Assembly (NCBI GenBank): GCA_020637235.1
Contig: JACJWG010000015.1
Coordinates: 62,001 to 126,000, forward strand
Direction: 5' to 3'
DNA from: Acidimicrobiaceae bacterium
GTDB lineage: Bacteria; Actinomycetota; Acidimicrobiia; Acidimicrobiales; Ilumatobacteraceae
DNA: 64,000 nucleotides
Under the pieces are notes generated by a model, which ran no database searches, was not told the DNA's origin, and worked only from the letters and a program-made list of their open reading frames with translations. Position numbers and translations under genes: made by a program. Position 1 is the stretch's first letter; every line of letters begins with the position of its first letter. Below are positions 44,081 to 52,802 of the stretch, in pieces.

Positions 44081-45760
44081 TCATCGGCGGCCGCGTGAGC
44101 GGTCGTGGTCGATCGCGAACCAGTGATGCGCGTACGGCTGCAGGATCAGCTGCACGTCGCCGTCGTCGCCGACGCGGTCGTCCGCCAGACCGTCGACGAG
44201 ATCGACCATCGGACAGCCACGCAACTCGTCGGGCAGGTGCACCGTCACGTCGACGGCCTCGGGCGCCAGCTGGTGCACGAAGCACAGGGTGCGGGTGTCG
44301 CCGGTGACGATGTGGGCCAGCACCGACGGGGGCGTACCGTCGATCACCACGGGCTGCCCCCATCCCAGCTCGGGCAACTCGCGCCGGCGCCGGATGACCC
44401 GCTCGGTCCAGTTGAGCTGCGAATCCGGATCCCGTCGCTGCGCCTCGACGTTCACCGCCAGCGGTGCGAACCGCCCCGACGGCGGACGTCGACGGAGCTT
44501 GCTCGGACGGGCGGTCGAGAAGCCGGCGCTCGGTTCCGACGTCCACTGCATGGGCGTTCGCACGCTGCGCCGCCCAGGGACCTCGAGGTTCTCCCCCATC
44601 CCGATCTCCTCGCCGTAGAAGAGCACGGGCGCGCCCGGCAGCGAGAACAGCAGGCTGTAGGCCATGCGCACGCGGGCGGCGTCGCCGGCGAACATCGCCG
44701 GGAGCCGGCGCCGCAGCCCGCGCCCGAAGAGCTGCATGTCCTCGTCCGGCCCGAACGCCGCGAACACCTCCTCGCGTTCGGCGTCGCTCAACTGATCGAG
44801 CGTGAGCTCGTCGTGGTTGCGCAAGAAGTTGGCCCACTGGCAGGCCGACGGGATGGCCGGTCGTACCCGCAGCGCCTCGGCCAGCGTGGTGGCGTCGCCG
44901 CGAGCGAACGCGAGGTGGCAGTGCTGCATCACCGTGAAGTCGAACGCGAGCTGCAGCTCGTCGCCGGGCTCGTCGCCGAAGTAGCGCACGAGCCGTTCGT
45001 GAGGCAGGTTCACCTCGCCGAGCATCACGGCGTCGCCACGCCGGCGTCCGACCGTGGAGCGCAGGTCCTTCAGCAACCGGTGCGGATCGAGCGCGCCGTC
45101 CGTGCCGTCCGGCCCGACGTCGGGCTGGATGAGATACGGCACGGCATCGACGCGGAAGCCATCGACCCCGAGCTGCAGCCAGAATCCGGCGATGCGCGCG
45201 ATCTCGTCGCGCACCTCGGGGTTGGCGATGTTCAGGTCGGGTTGGTGCGAATAGAAGTGGTGCAGGTAGTGCTGCCCCGTGCGTTCGTCGTACGCCCACA
45301 CCGAGTCCTCCGCGTCGGGGAAGACGAGCTCGTCGGGACGGGTGGGCGGCGGATCGTCGGTCCACACGTAGAAGTCGCGCCGGCGCGAGTCCCTGCTCGA
45401 CCGCGCATCGCGGAACCACGGATGACGGTCGCTCGTGTGGTTCACCACCAGATCGATCACCACCCTCATCCCGCGGTGCTTCGCGGCTCGGATCACGTCG
45501 ACGAAGTCGCCGAGCGACCCGAGCCGCTGGTCGACCGCGTAGAAGTCGGTGACGTCGTAGCCGTCGTCACGGTTGGGCGACGGGTACAGCGGCATCAGCC
45601 ACAGGCACGTGACGCCGATCCCGGCGATGTGGTCGATCCGGCGCTGCAAGCCCTGGAGATCACCGACGCCGTCGCCGTCGCTGTCGAGGAACGTCTCGAC
45701 GTCGAGGCAGTAGAACACGGCGTTCTTCCACCACAGGTCGGCATCGCGCGACGGTGTCAT
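44081..45760 (-). CDS. GH13 trehalose synthase/alpha-glucosidase-like protein
   Basis: A 559-residue glycoside hydrolase family 13 enzyme of the trehalose-synthase-like branch. The catalytic residues are the nucleophile Asp205 (GFRVDAVPYL), acid/base Glu249 (LGEVNLP) and Asp317 (RNHDELT). VIDLVVNHTSDRHPWF and GDGVGDLQGL are family blocks. It interconverts alpha-glucosides such as maltose and trehalose, or hydrolyses them. No signal peptide is seen, so it is cytoplasmic. It starts at ATG 45760, overlapping the upstream LLM oxidoreductase stop by 4 bp. Trehalose synthase proper often is fused to or next to a maltokinase, which is not seen here. Confidence 0.88.
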   Translation of the reverse strand: MTPSRDADLWWKNAVFYCLDVETFLDSDGDGVGDLQGLQRRIDHIAGIGVTCLWLMPLYPSPNRDDGYDVTDFYAVDQRLGSLGDFVDVIRAAKHRGMRVVIDLVVNHTSDRHPWFRDARSSRDSRRRDFYVWTDDPPPTRPDELVFPDAEDSVWAYDERTGQHYLHHFYSHQPDLNIANPEVRDEIARIAGFWLQLGVDGFRVDAVPYLIQPDVGPDGTDGALDPHRLLKDLRSTVGRRRGDAVMLGEVNLPHERLVRYFGDEPGDELQLAFDFTVMQHCHLAFARGDATTLAEALRVRPAIPSACQWANFLRNHDELTLDQLSDAEREEVFAAFGPDEDMQLFGRGLRRRLPAMFAGDAARVRMAYSLLFSLPGAPVLFYGEEIGMGENLEVPGRRSVRTPMQWTSEPSAGFSTARPSKLRRRPPSGRFAPLAVNVEAQRRDPDSQLNWTERVIRRRRELPELGWGQPVVIDGTPPSVLAHIVTGDTRTLCFVHQLAPEAVDVTVHLPDELRGCPMVDLVDGLADDRVGDDGDVQLILQPYAHHWFAIDHDRSRGRR

Positions 45761-46716
45761 CCGCGCACCTCCGGCACCACGTGCTCGGCGAAGGAGTCGA
45801 TGAACGCTCGCTGTGTCTGGCCCACGTGGTGCAGGTAGAGCCGATCGACACCGATTTCGCGGCGTGCGAGGAGGTGCGCGACGTGCACGGCGGGATCGGA
45901 CGACACCACCACGGCTCGCCGCACCTGCTCGAGCGAGGTGTAGGGCCACAGCGCGTCGAACTGCGACACGAGTTCGAGGTTCCAGGCCAGCTCGGTGGGA
46001 AAGACGTTCACGCCCCACTGGTCGAGCGCGATCGCCTCGGCCTCGACCTCGGTCGGCGCCCAGCTGACGTGCACCTGCACGGCGACCGGCTTGTCACCGC
46101 CGCCACCGTCCCGGAACGCCTCGATCACCTGCGCGAGCACCTCGAGGGGCTGGTCGACGGTGATCAGGCCGTCGGCCCAGCTACCCACCGTCGCCGCGGT
46201 GGCAGCACTGACCGCGGCGCCGAACAGCAATGGCGGTTCGGGGGGCACGGTCCACAGCTGCGCCCGGTCCACCACCACGTAGCCGCGCATCGACACCTCG
46301 TCTCCTGACAGGAGAGCACGGATCACCTGCACACACTCGAGCAACCGGGCGTCGCGCTCGGGTTTCGACGGCCACCGGTCGCCGGTGACGTGCTCGTTGG
46401 ACGCCTCGCCGCTGCCGAGCGCCGCCCAGAACCGACCGGGGTACATCTCTCCCAGCGTGGCGATCGCCTGGGCGACGATCGCCGGGTGGTAGCGCTGACC
46501 GGGCGCCGTCACCACGCCGAGCGTCGTCGACGTGGCCTCGAGCGCTGCGCCGAGCCAGCTCCATGCGTATCCCGACTCGCCCTGGCGGGCGCTCCAGGGA
46601 CTGAAGTGGTCGCTGCACATCGCCGCGTCGAAGCCGGCCTGCTCGGCGTGGCGGACGGCGGCGAGCAGCGCGCTCGGCGCGAGTTGTTCGTGGGATGCGT
46701 GGAAGCCGATCTGCAC
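45757..46716 (-). CDS. LLM class (luciferase-like) flavin-dependent oxidoreductase
   Basis: A 319-residue TIM-barrel oxidoreductase of the luciferase-like superfamily, resembling the TIGR03885/TIGR03557 groups. QIGFHASHEQLAPSALL opens the barrel; MCSDHFSPW, RYHPAIVAQAIATLGEMYPGRFWAALGSGEASNEH and LLFGAAVSAATAATVG are characteristic. It would use F420 or flavin. The GTG at 46716 is preferred because GGGAAG precedes it by 8 nt and homologues start there; an ATG at 46770 adds 18 residues. It overlaps the GH13 gene by 4 bp, so the two probably act in one pathway. Confidence 0.85.
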   Translation of the reverse strand: MQIGFHASHEQLAPSALLAAVRHAEQAGFDAAMCSDHFSPWSARQGESGYAWSWLGAALEATSTTLGVVTAPGQRYHPAIVAQAIATLGEMYPGRFWAALGSGEASNEHVTGDRWPSKPERDARLLECVQVIRALLSGDEVSMRGYVVVDRAQLWTVPPEPPLLFGAAVSAATAATVGSWADGLITVDQPLEVLAQVIEAFRDGGGGDKPVAVQVHVSWAPTEVEAEAIALDQWGVNVFPTELAWNLELVSQFDALWPYTSLEQVRRAVVVSSDPAVHVAHLLARREIGVDRLYLHHVGQTQRAFIDSFAEHVVPEVRG

Positions 46717-46800
46717 GCCATGCGCTTCCCACGATCGGGCACGGCGAACCGTGACGTCGGTAGCGGGCATCCAACGACGCGTGGCGGACCTTCTCCGGGC

Positions 46801-48339
46801 ATGGATCTCGTCAGCAGTGTTCGCCGAACGAGGGCGTCGCGGCGCGTCGCGCAGCGCGTCGCACTCGTGGCACTGGCAGCGACGGCCGTGTCCACCGTGG
46901 GCTGCAGCCGGGACGCCTCCGATGCCAGCCGTGTCAGCGGCGTTCCCGTCGCCGCCGTGGACGACGCTGCGACGACGTCGCCGTTGGAGGTCACCCTCGA
47001 CGACGTCGTGACGGCTGAGGCGACACGCATCCGCGAGGGCGCCGCGACGGTGCTCTCGAGCCCCGACACCCTCGATGCGCGAGTGGTCGTGCCCGATGCT
47101 GCGCTACGCGCCGGGGTCGACCCCGAGGATCTCCGAGCCACCGTCCTGTCGTTCGACAGCGCGGCCGACGCAGCGGCAGGCATCACCTTCGAACTCGGCC
47201 CCGACGGGGCGACGTTCGCCGCGCCGGTGCTGCTCGAGTGGGACGGGCCGTGGTCGCCGGCGGCGGCCTACTCGCTGAGCGCCCACCACGGCGACGGCAC
47301 CGCGGTCGAGGACGAGGGTCGGACGGACGCGAACTCGATCGCCGCGCTGCAGGTGGAACCGACCTCGGACTCCACCGCCCGCTACACGTTGCCCGTCGAC
47401 CACTTCAGCACGTGGAACTTCGCCGTCGTCGTCGAGATCCCGGGCGACCTGTTCGGCATCTTCGGCGGAGCGGAGGTGCCGGACGAGATCACGGTGGGCG
47501 TCCCGGAGACGGTGCAGATGCGCGTGCTCGCGTTCGCCGCGACCTCGCGTCCGCGGCGCTGCGCGGGTGCCGTCGTCCTCGGCGTCACCGGCCCGCTGAT
47601 GGCCGACGTCGATTCGTCGTCACCGGCGTGCTCCGACACCGACATCGTGCGTGTGCCGGCGACGCTGACCTGCACCGGCGACGGTGCCGCGACGGCATCC
47701 GTCGCGCTGTACGCACTGGTCGTGGTGACCGACCCCGACGAACGCACACGGCCGCGTCTCCGTACCGGCGAGCTGGCCGCGCTGATGCTGCGCTCGGCGA
47801 ACGACCTCGTCGCGCTGACCGCCGACCCGGCGTCGTCGAGGGCAACCCTCGAACACGAGGGCCGCGGAGGTGCGCTGTTCCGCACCACGGTCGAGTTCTC
47901 CGTCCGGTGCGTCGACGCCGATTCGTCGACGATCGCCACCTCCTCCCCCACCACGGACGCCACGTCGACGACCCCGAGCGCGAGCGGTGCGACGACCCGA
48001 CCGAGCACCGTGGCCACAACCGGTTCGTCCACGTCCGTGGTGGCACCAGTGGCGTCCACCACGACGCCGACGTCGGCACCCGCCGGCGTCACCACCTCGG
48101 CAGCGCCGGCCTCCGGCACCACGACCACCAGCTCCCCTGCGCCGGCGACCACCGCGCCGGCGGCGTCGACGACCACCTCCACCACGACCTCGTCCACCAC
48201 CACCACCACATCGTGGGGACCCGAGGGTGCGTGGGCGTACAACGAGTACGGCAGCTGCAACTACAACGGATCGGGCGGGTGCGGTTGGTACTTCGGCGCC
48301 ACGGTCGGCGTGTACGTCCTCGGTCCGCTCGGCCCGTGA
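46801..48339 (+). CDS. Exported Ser/Thr-rich lipoprotein of unknown function
   Basis: A 512-residue predicted surface protein. A long signal ends with a lipobox-like TVGC (Cys at about 35). The folded region (about 55-385) is beta-rich with four widely spaced Cys (RRCAGAVV, PACSDTD, TCTGDG, SVRCVD). Residues about 390-480 are almost only Ser, Thr, Ala and Pro, a probable extended or glycosylated stalk. It ends in a 30-residue Gly/Tyr/Trp-rich cap containing NEYGSCNYN and GGCGWYFG with two Cys. I do not recognise the family. It is a lone gene, convergent with the M16 peptidase gene. Confidence 0.8.
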   Translation: MDLVSSVRRTRASRRVAQRVALVALAATAVSTVGCSRDASDASRVSGVPVAAVDDAATTSPLEVTLDDVVTAEATRIREGAATVLSSPDTLDARVVVPDAALRAGVDPEDLRATVLSFDSAADAAAGITFELGPDGATFAAPVLLEWDGPWSPAAAYSLSAHHGDGTAVEDEGRTDANSIAALQVEPTSDSTARYTLPVDHFSTWNFAVVVEIPGDLFGIFGGAEVPDEITVGVPETVQMRVLAFAATSRPRRCAGAVVLGVTGPLMADVDSSSPACSDTDIVRVPATLTCTGDGAATASVALYALVVVTDPDERTRPRLRTGELAALMLRSANDLVALTADPASSRATLEHEGRGGALFRTTVEFSVRCVDADSSTIATSSPTTDATSTTPSASGATTRPSTVATTGSSTSVVAPVASTTTPTSAPAGVTTSAAPASGTTTTSSPAPATTAPAASTTTSTTTSSTTTTTSWGPEGAWAYNEYGSCNYNGSGGCGWYFGATVGVYVLGPLGP

Positions 48340-48352
48340 CGACCGATCGGTG

Positions 48353-49576
48353 TCAGCCGGGGCCGAGGCGGACGACGATCGGCTCGGTGCGCAGGACGCG
48401 GTCGATCACCCGCTCGACGGTTGCTCGGTCGACCGCTTCCCAGCGGGCCACCTGGTCGCCGATGGGGGCGATCTCGCCTCGGGTGCAGAGCAGTCCGCCG
48501 TTGCGCATCATCCGGGATCCCGAATCCTCGAGGCCCAGCTCGTACGACCCGGTGAGGTAACCGGTCGCGATCGCGAGTTCGTCGTCGGTGACGCCGCCCT
48601 CCACCAGTCGCGCGAGTTCGGCGCCGATGAGCGCGGCCACCTCGTCGGCGTGGTGCGGTTGCGAGCTCGTGCTGATCGACCACGTGCCGGTGTCGGCGTA
48701 GCAGGCGAGCCCGGAGTACACCGAGTAGACGAGCCCGCGCCGCTCGCGCAGCTCGTCGAAGAGACGACTCGACAGGCCGCCACCGAGCACGTGGTTCACC
48801 ACGTCGAGCGCCTCGCGATCGGGATCGTGACGGTCGACCCCGAGCCCACCGACCACCAGGTGCACCTGTTCGGTGTCGTCGTCGACGGAGGTGCTGGTGC
48901 CGGTCGCCACCGGAGCCAGCCGCGCCACCCGGCCGTCGCCGGGACGCACCCCGTCGAACGCGGTGTTCACCGCGGCGAGCATCTCGTCGTGTTCGCACGG
49001 CCCGGCGATCGACACCACCATCGATCCGGCGGTGTAGTGACGCTCGAAGAAGCCGCGCACGTCGTCGACGCTCATCGTCGAGATCGTCGACGGGGAGCCG
49101 GCGGTGTCACGCCCGAGGGGGTGATCGACGAACACCTGCTCGCCGAACAGCCGCTGGACGACGTCGTCGGGACTGTCGTCGTCCATCGCGATCTCCTCCA
49201 GGATCACCTGGCGTTCGGTGTCGACGTCGCTCGTGCGCAACGACGGCGACGTGAGCACGTCGCCGAGCAGCTCGATGCCGATGGTGGCGTGGCGCGCCGG
49301 GAGCCGGCAGTAGTAGGCCGTGTACTCCTTGGTGGTGAAGGCGTTGATGTCGCCGCCGCAGCGGTCGATGGTGCGCGAGATGTCGATCGCGCTGCGTGCC
49401 GGCGTGCCCTTGAACAGCAGGTGCTCGAGGAAGTGGCTCACGCCGCTCGACTCGGCGGACTCGTCGCGCGCCCCCACTCCCACCCAGACGCCGGTGGCCA
49501 CCGACCGCGTGCCGAGCACGCGTTCGGTGGCCACCGTCAGGCCTGAGTCGAGTTGGGTGATCCGGAGATCGGTCAA
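48353..49576 (-). CDS. M16 family zinc metallopeptidase
   Basis: A 407-residue processing-peptidase-like enzyme. The inverted zinc motif is HFLEHLLFKGT (HxxEH) with the distal Glu in the EEIAMDDDSP helix. The second half has the usual inactive M16 domain (LGGGLSSRLFDELRERRGLVYSVYS). It is the pitrilysin-type gene that follows pnp in actinobacteria, as here, 36 bp downstream. The start is a TTG at 49576; an in-frame stop lies just upstream, so no earlier start is possible. No signal peptide, so it is cytoplasmic. Confidence 0.93.
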   Translation of the reverse strand: MTDLRITQLDSGLTVATERVLGTRSVATGVWVGVGARDESAESSGVSHFLEHLLFKGTPARSAIDISRTIDRCGGDINAFTTKEYTAYYCRLPARHATIGIELLGDVLTSPSLRTSDVDTERQVILEEIAMDDDSPDDVVQRLFGEQVFVDHPLGRDTAGSPSTISTMSVDDVRGFFERHYTAGSMVVSIAGPCEHDEMLAAVNTAFDGVRPGDGRVARLAPVATGTSTSVDDDTEQVHLVVGGLGVDRHDPDREALDVVNHVLGGGLSSRLFDELRERRGLVYSVYSGLACYADTGTWSISTSSQPHHADEVAALIGAELARLVEGGVTDDELAIATGYLTGSYELGLEDSGSRMMRNGGLLCTRGEIAPIGDQVARWEAVDRATVERVIDRVLRTEPIVVRLGPG

Positions 49577-49612
49577 CGGTTCAGCAGTTCAGCGGTGCGA
49601 CGACCGGATGGA

Positions 49613-52033
49613 TCAGCGATGACGACGGCCACCACGGCCGCCGTCACGACGGCCGCCGTCGCGGCCGCCACGGCCACCACGATCACCGCCGCGGTCGCCG
49701 CCGCGGTCGTTGCCGCCGGCCTCGCCACCGGGGCCGAGGTCGCCGAGTTCGCCGGCGAGCTCGGCGTCGAATGCGTCGTCGAACGACACGGTCTCGGCGT
49801 CGCCGCCGGTGTCGCCGTTCGAGCCGCCGTCGCCAGTGCTCTCGGCACCCGACCACGCCGCGGTCGGGGTGAGGCTGACCTTGCCCTTTTCGTCGATCTC
49901 CTCGACGACGACCTCGATCTCCTGGCCGAGCTGCAGCACGTCCTCCACCGAGTTGATCCGCTTGCCACGGCCCAGCTTGCTGATGTGCACCAGACCGTCT
50001 CGACCCGGGAGGATGTTCACGAACGCACCGAACTTGGTGATGTTCACGACCTTGCCCTGGTAGGTGGCGCCCACCTCGGCCATCGGCGGCGAGACGATCG
50101 CGAGGATGCGGGCCTTGGCCTCCTCCATGCGGAACGCCTCGACGGCACCGATGGTGACGATGCCGACCGAACCGTCGTCGTCGACGGCGATGTCGGCGCC
50201 GGTCTCCTGCTGGATCGTGTTGATCACCTTGCCCTTGGGCCCGATGACCTCGCCGATCTTGTCCATCGGGATGGTGATCGAGATGATCTTCGGCGCCGTG
50301 GCGGCCACCTCGGCGCGCGGGGCGTCGATGCAGGCGTTCATGTTGGCGAGGATCTGGGTGCGGGCTTCCTTGGCCTGGTCGAGCGCTGCGGCCAGCACGT
50401 CTGCCGGGATGCCGTCGATCTTGGTGTCGAGCTGCAGCGCGGTGATCGCGTCGGCGGTGCCGGCCACCTTGAAGTCCATGTCGCCGAACGCGTCCTCGGC
50501 ACCGAGGATGTCGGTGAGGGTGGTGTACTTGCCCTCGGCGTACACCAGGCCCATCGCGATGCCGGCGACGGCGGCCTTGATCGGCACACCGGCGTCCATC
50601 AGTGCGAGCGAACCCGAGCACACCGACGCCATCGACGTCGAGCCGTTGGAGGCGAGCACCTCGGCCACGAGGCGCAGGGTGTAGCTGAACTCCTCCTGGC
50701 TCGGCAGCACCGGCAGCAGCGCACGGGCGGCGAGCGCACCGTGGCCGATCTCGCGGCGCTTCGGCGAACCGACGCGGCCGGTCTCGCCGTTGGCCCACGG
50801 CGCCATGTTGTAGTGGAACAGGAAGTACTTGTGGGTCTCCGGGCTCAGCGTGTCGAGCAGCTGGTTCATGCGCGGCATCGCCATCGTGACGACGTTCATC
50901 ACCTGGGTCTCGCCACGCTGGAACAGGCCCGTGCCGTGTGCCGTCGGCAGCACGCCGGTCTCGCTCGACAGCGGACGCAGGTCGCGCGGGCCACGACCGT
51001 CGATGCGCATGCCCTCGTCGACGATCCGCTTGCGGACCGCTTTCTTGGTGAGGCTGCGCACGGCTTCTTTCACCTCGCGCTCACGCCCGGCGAACGCAGC
51101 ACCCTCGCCGCACAGCTGGGCGATGGCGTCGGCGGCGGCCGCATCGGTGGCGGCGTTGCGCTCGGCCTTGCCGGCGATCTTGATCGCCTCGGCGACCTGG
51201 CCACTGACGGCGGCCTCGACGGCCTCGAACACCTCGGGGGCGTAGTCGAGCGACACGCCGTACTCCATGGGCACGATCGGGCCCTTGGTGGCGATCACCG
51301 ATGCCACGAGCTGGCGCTGCAGGGCGATCGACTCCTTGATGTACTGCTTGCAGGCCTCGAGCCCGCCGGCCAGCGCGGCCTCGTCGACCTTCGGTGCGCC
51401 GTTCGCGTAGTACTCGAAGCTCTTCGCGGTGCCACCGGCTTCGACCATCATGATCGCGACGTCGCCGTTGTCGAGCTGACGACCGGCGACGACGAGCTCG
51501 AACGTGCTGGCCTCGCCCTCTTCGTAGGTGGGGTGCGGGATCCACTCGCCGGTCTGGCTGTGCGCGATGCGCACCGCACCGATCGGCCCGTCGAAGGGGA
51601 TGCCCGAGATCATGAGCGACGCCGAGGCCGCGTTGATGCTCAGCACGTCGTGCGGGTTCACCATGTCGGCACCGAGGATGGTGAGCACGACCTGGGTCTC
51701 GTTGCGGAAGCCGTCGGGGAACGCCGGGCGCAGCGGGCGGTCGGTGAGACGGCAGGTGAGGATCGCGTCCTCGGTGGGGCGGCCCTCACGGCGGAAGAAC
51801 GAGCCGGGCACCTTGCCGGCGGCGTAGGCGCGCTCTTCGACGTCGATCGTCAGCGGGAAGAAGTCGGCACCGGGACGGGCCTCCTTGGCCGCGTTGGCGG
51901 TCGCGAGGACGGTGGTGCGACCCAGCTGGGCGACGACGGCGCCCATGCTCTGCTGGGCGAGCTTGCCGGTCTCGAACGACAGGGTCTTGTCGGTCCCCGA
52001 CACGGGGCCCGACACTCGAATGGCGTCAACCAC
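49613..52033 (-). CDS. pnp: Polyribonucleotide nucleotidyltransferase (PNPase)
   Basis: An 806-residue phosphorolytic 3'-5' exoribonuclease. Two RNase PH cores (about 10-240 and 330-560) flank an all-helical linker; a KH domain (about 570-630, ITIPMDKIGEVIGPKGKVIN) and an S1 domain (about 645-715, GATYQGKVVNITKFGAFVNI) follow. The C-terminal 90 residues are an acidic stretch then a tail of Arg-Gly-Gly and Asp-Arg-Gly repeats ending RRHR, which is much longer and more basic than the E. coli end. The GTG start has a strong AAAGGAGA ribosome site. It lies downstream of rpsO, with a structured leader between them. Confidence 0.96.
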   Translation of the reverse strand: MVDAIRVSGPVSGTDKTLSFETGKLAQQSMGAVVAQLGRTTVLATANAAKEARPGADFFPLTIDVEERAYAAGKVPGSFFRREGRPTEDAILTCRLTDRPLRPAFPDGFRNETQVVLTILGADMVNPHDVLSINAASASLMISGIPFDGPIGAVRIAHSQTGEWIPHPTYEEGEASTFELVVAGRQLDNGDVAIMMVEAGGTAKSFEYYANGAPKVDEAALAGGLEACKQYIKESIALQRQLVASVIATKGPIVPMEYGVSLDYAPEVFEAVEAAVSGQVAEAIKIAGKAERNAATDAAAADAIAQLCGEGAAFAGREREVKEAVRSLTKKAVRKRIVDEGMRIDGRGPRDLRPLSSETGVLPTAHGTGLFQRGETQVMNVVTMAMPRMNQLLDTLSPETHKYFLFHYNMAPWANGETGRVGSPKRREIGHGALAARALLPVLPSQEEFSYTLRLVAEVLASNGSTSMASVCSGSLALMDAGVPIKAAVAGIAMGLVYAEGKYTTLTDILGAEDAFGDMDFKVAGTADAITALQLDTKIDGIPADVLAAALDQAKEARTQILANMNACIDAPRAEVAATAPKIISITIPMDKIGEVIGPKGKVINTIQQETGADIAVDDDGSVGIVTIGAVEAFRMEEAKARILAIVSPPMAEVGATYQGKVVNITKFGAFVNILPGRDGLVHISKLGRGKRINSVEDVLQLGQEIEVVVEEIDEKGKVSLTPTAAWSGAESTGDGGSNGDTGGDAETVSFDDAFDAELAGELGDLGPGGEAGGNDRGGDRGGDRGGRGGRDGGRRDGGRGGRRHR

Positions 52034-52156
52034 GCGAGTCTCCTTTCGGTCGGGCGCGTTGTGTCTCGCGCCTCGACGGTTGGAGCGGCATGACCGGTTC
52101 CCAGTCGGCAGGGCCGGAGCTGCGACCCGAGGTGACCCGTGCGGGACCTGCGGGGA

Positions 52157-52203
52157 GCCTCGGCCGAGGCGACTGACAACCGATCCGGAGTGCCGCTCGG
52201 TTG
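52157..52203 (-). promoter_or_regulatory. Paired hairpins in the pnp leader
   Basis: Two structures lie about 120-170 bp upstream of the pnp start: a 14 bp palindrome GCCTCGGCCGAGGC (52157-52170), and 7 bp arms CAACCGA/TCGGTTG (52177-52183 and 52197-52203). In enterobacteria the pnp leader forms an RNase III-cleaved hairpin used in autoregulation. A similar role here is inference. The 338 bp rpsO-pnp gap holds no gene. Confidence 0.45.
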
Positions 52204-52277
52204 GTGTATCGAGGCGAGGCTAGCAGCGGGCGCGTCGAAGCGGGCGGATACCGACGGGTCTCACGGAACGCGCGAAC

Positions 52278-52324
52278 GCCCTGACCTGGACCGATGTGCC
52301 GGCGGCGACTCGGTGGGTCAGGGC
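52278..52324 (-). terminator. rpsO terminator or processing hairpin
   Basis: Arms GCCCTGACC (52278-52286) and GGTCAGGGC (52316-52324), with an inner CCGA/TCGG pair, form a long stem 48 bp after the rpsO stop. Its position matches the rpsO terminator (t1-like) of other bacteria, with read-through feeding pnp. Confidence 0.6.
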
Positions 52325-52371
52325 GTGGGTGCGACGGCCGGGCTCGGTGGCCCGCCCGAGGGGAGGCGACG

Positions 52372-52629
52372 TCAGCGACGCAGGCCGTTGGCGGCGACGA
52401 TGGCGCGGTAGCGCTCGACGTCGATGTTCTTCACGTAGTCGAGCATGCGGCGGCGACGGCCGACCATCATGAGCAGACCACGACGACTGTGGTGGTCCTT
52501 CTTGTGCTTCTTCAGGTGCTCGGTGAGCTCGTTGATGCGAGCCGTGAGCAGTGCGATCTGCACCTCGGGCGACCCGGTGTCGGAGTCGTGGAGCTTGTGC
52601 GCGCCGATGGTGGCGTTCTTGTCGACCAT
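52372..52629 (-). CDS. rpsO: 30S ribosomal protein S15
   Basis: An 85-residue primary-binding protein of the small subunit central domain. The S15 signature is intact: HKLHDSDTGSPEVQIALLTARI, LTEHLKKHKKDHHSRRGLL and GRRRRMLDYV. The ATG at 52629 is preferred since GGAAGG then lies 10 nt upstream; an ATG three codons earlier (52638) is almost on top of that site. It pairs with pnp as in most bacteria. Confidence 0.96.
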   Translation of the reverse strand: MVDKNATIGAHKLHDSDTGSPEVQIALLTARINELTEHLKKHKKDHHSRRGLLMMVGRRRRMLDYVKNIDVERYRAIVAANGLRR

Positions 52630-52662
52630 GTCGTTCATGCCTTCCGGAGAGGAGGTCGCCGC

Positions 52663-52678
52663 GACACCCGGTGGTGTC
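52663..52678 (-). promoter_or_regulatory. Small hairpin in the rpsO leader
   Basis: Inverted repeat GACACC/GGTGTC with a 4 nt CGGT spacer, about 35-50 nt before the rpsO start. S15 represses its own mRNA by binding leader structures in several phyla; this is a weak candidate element only. Confidence 0.3.
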
Positions 52679-52802
52679 TCGGCATCACGCGAGCGGCCCG
52701 TCCTGCCACGAACGCCCGGGGTGCGGGCCGCAGGTGGAGGGGGTCCCTGACGGACGCAGCGATGTTATCGCTCGTCGGGCGCGTCCGTACACTGGCCGGC
52801 CT

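Noticed and set aside
46290..46315. TCTCCTGACAGGAGA-like palindrome as a regulatory site
   Set aside because: It lies within the coding part of the LLM oxidoreductase gene, with no promoter or partner in view.
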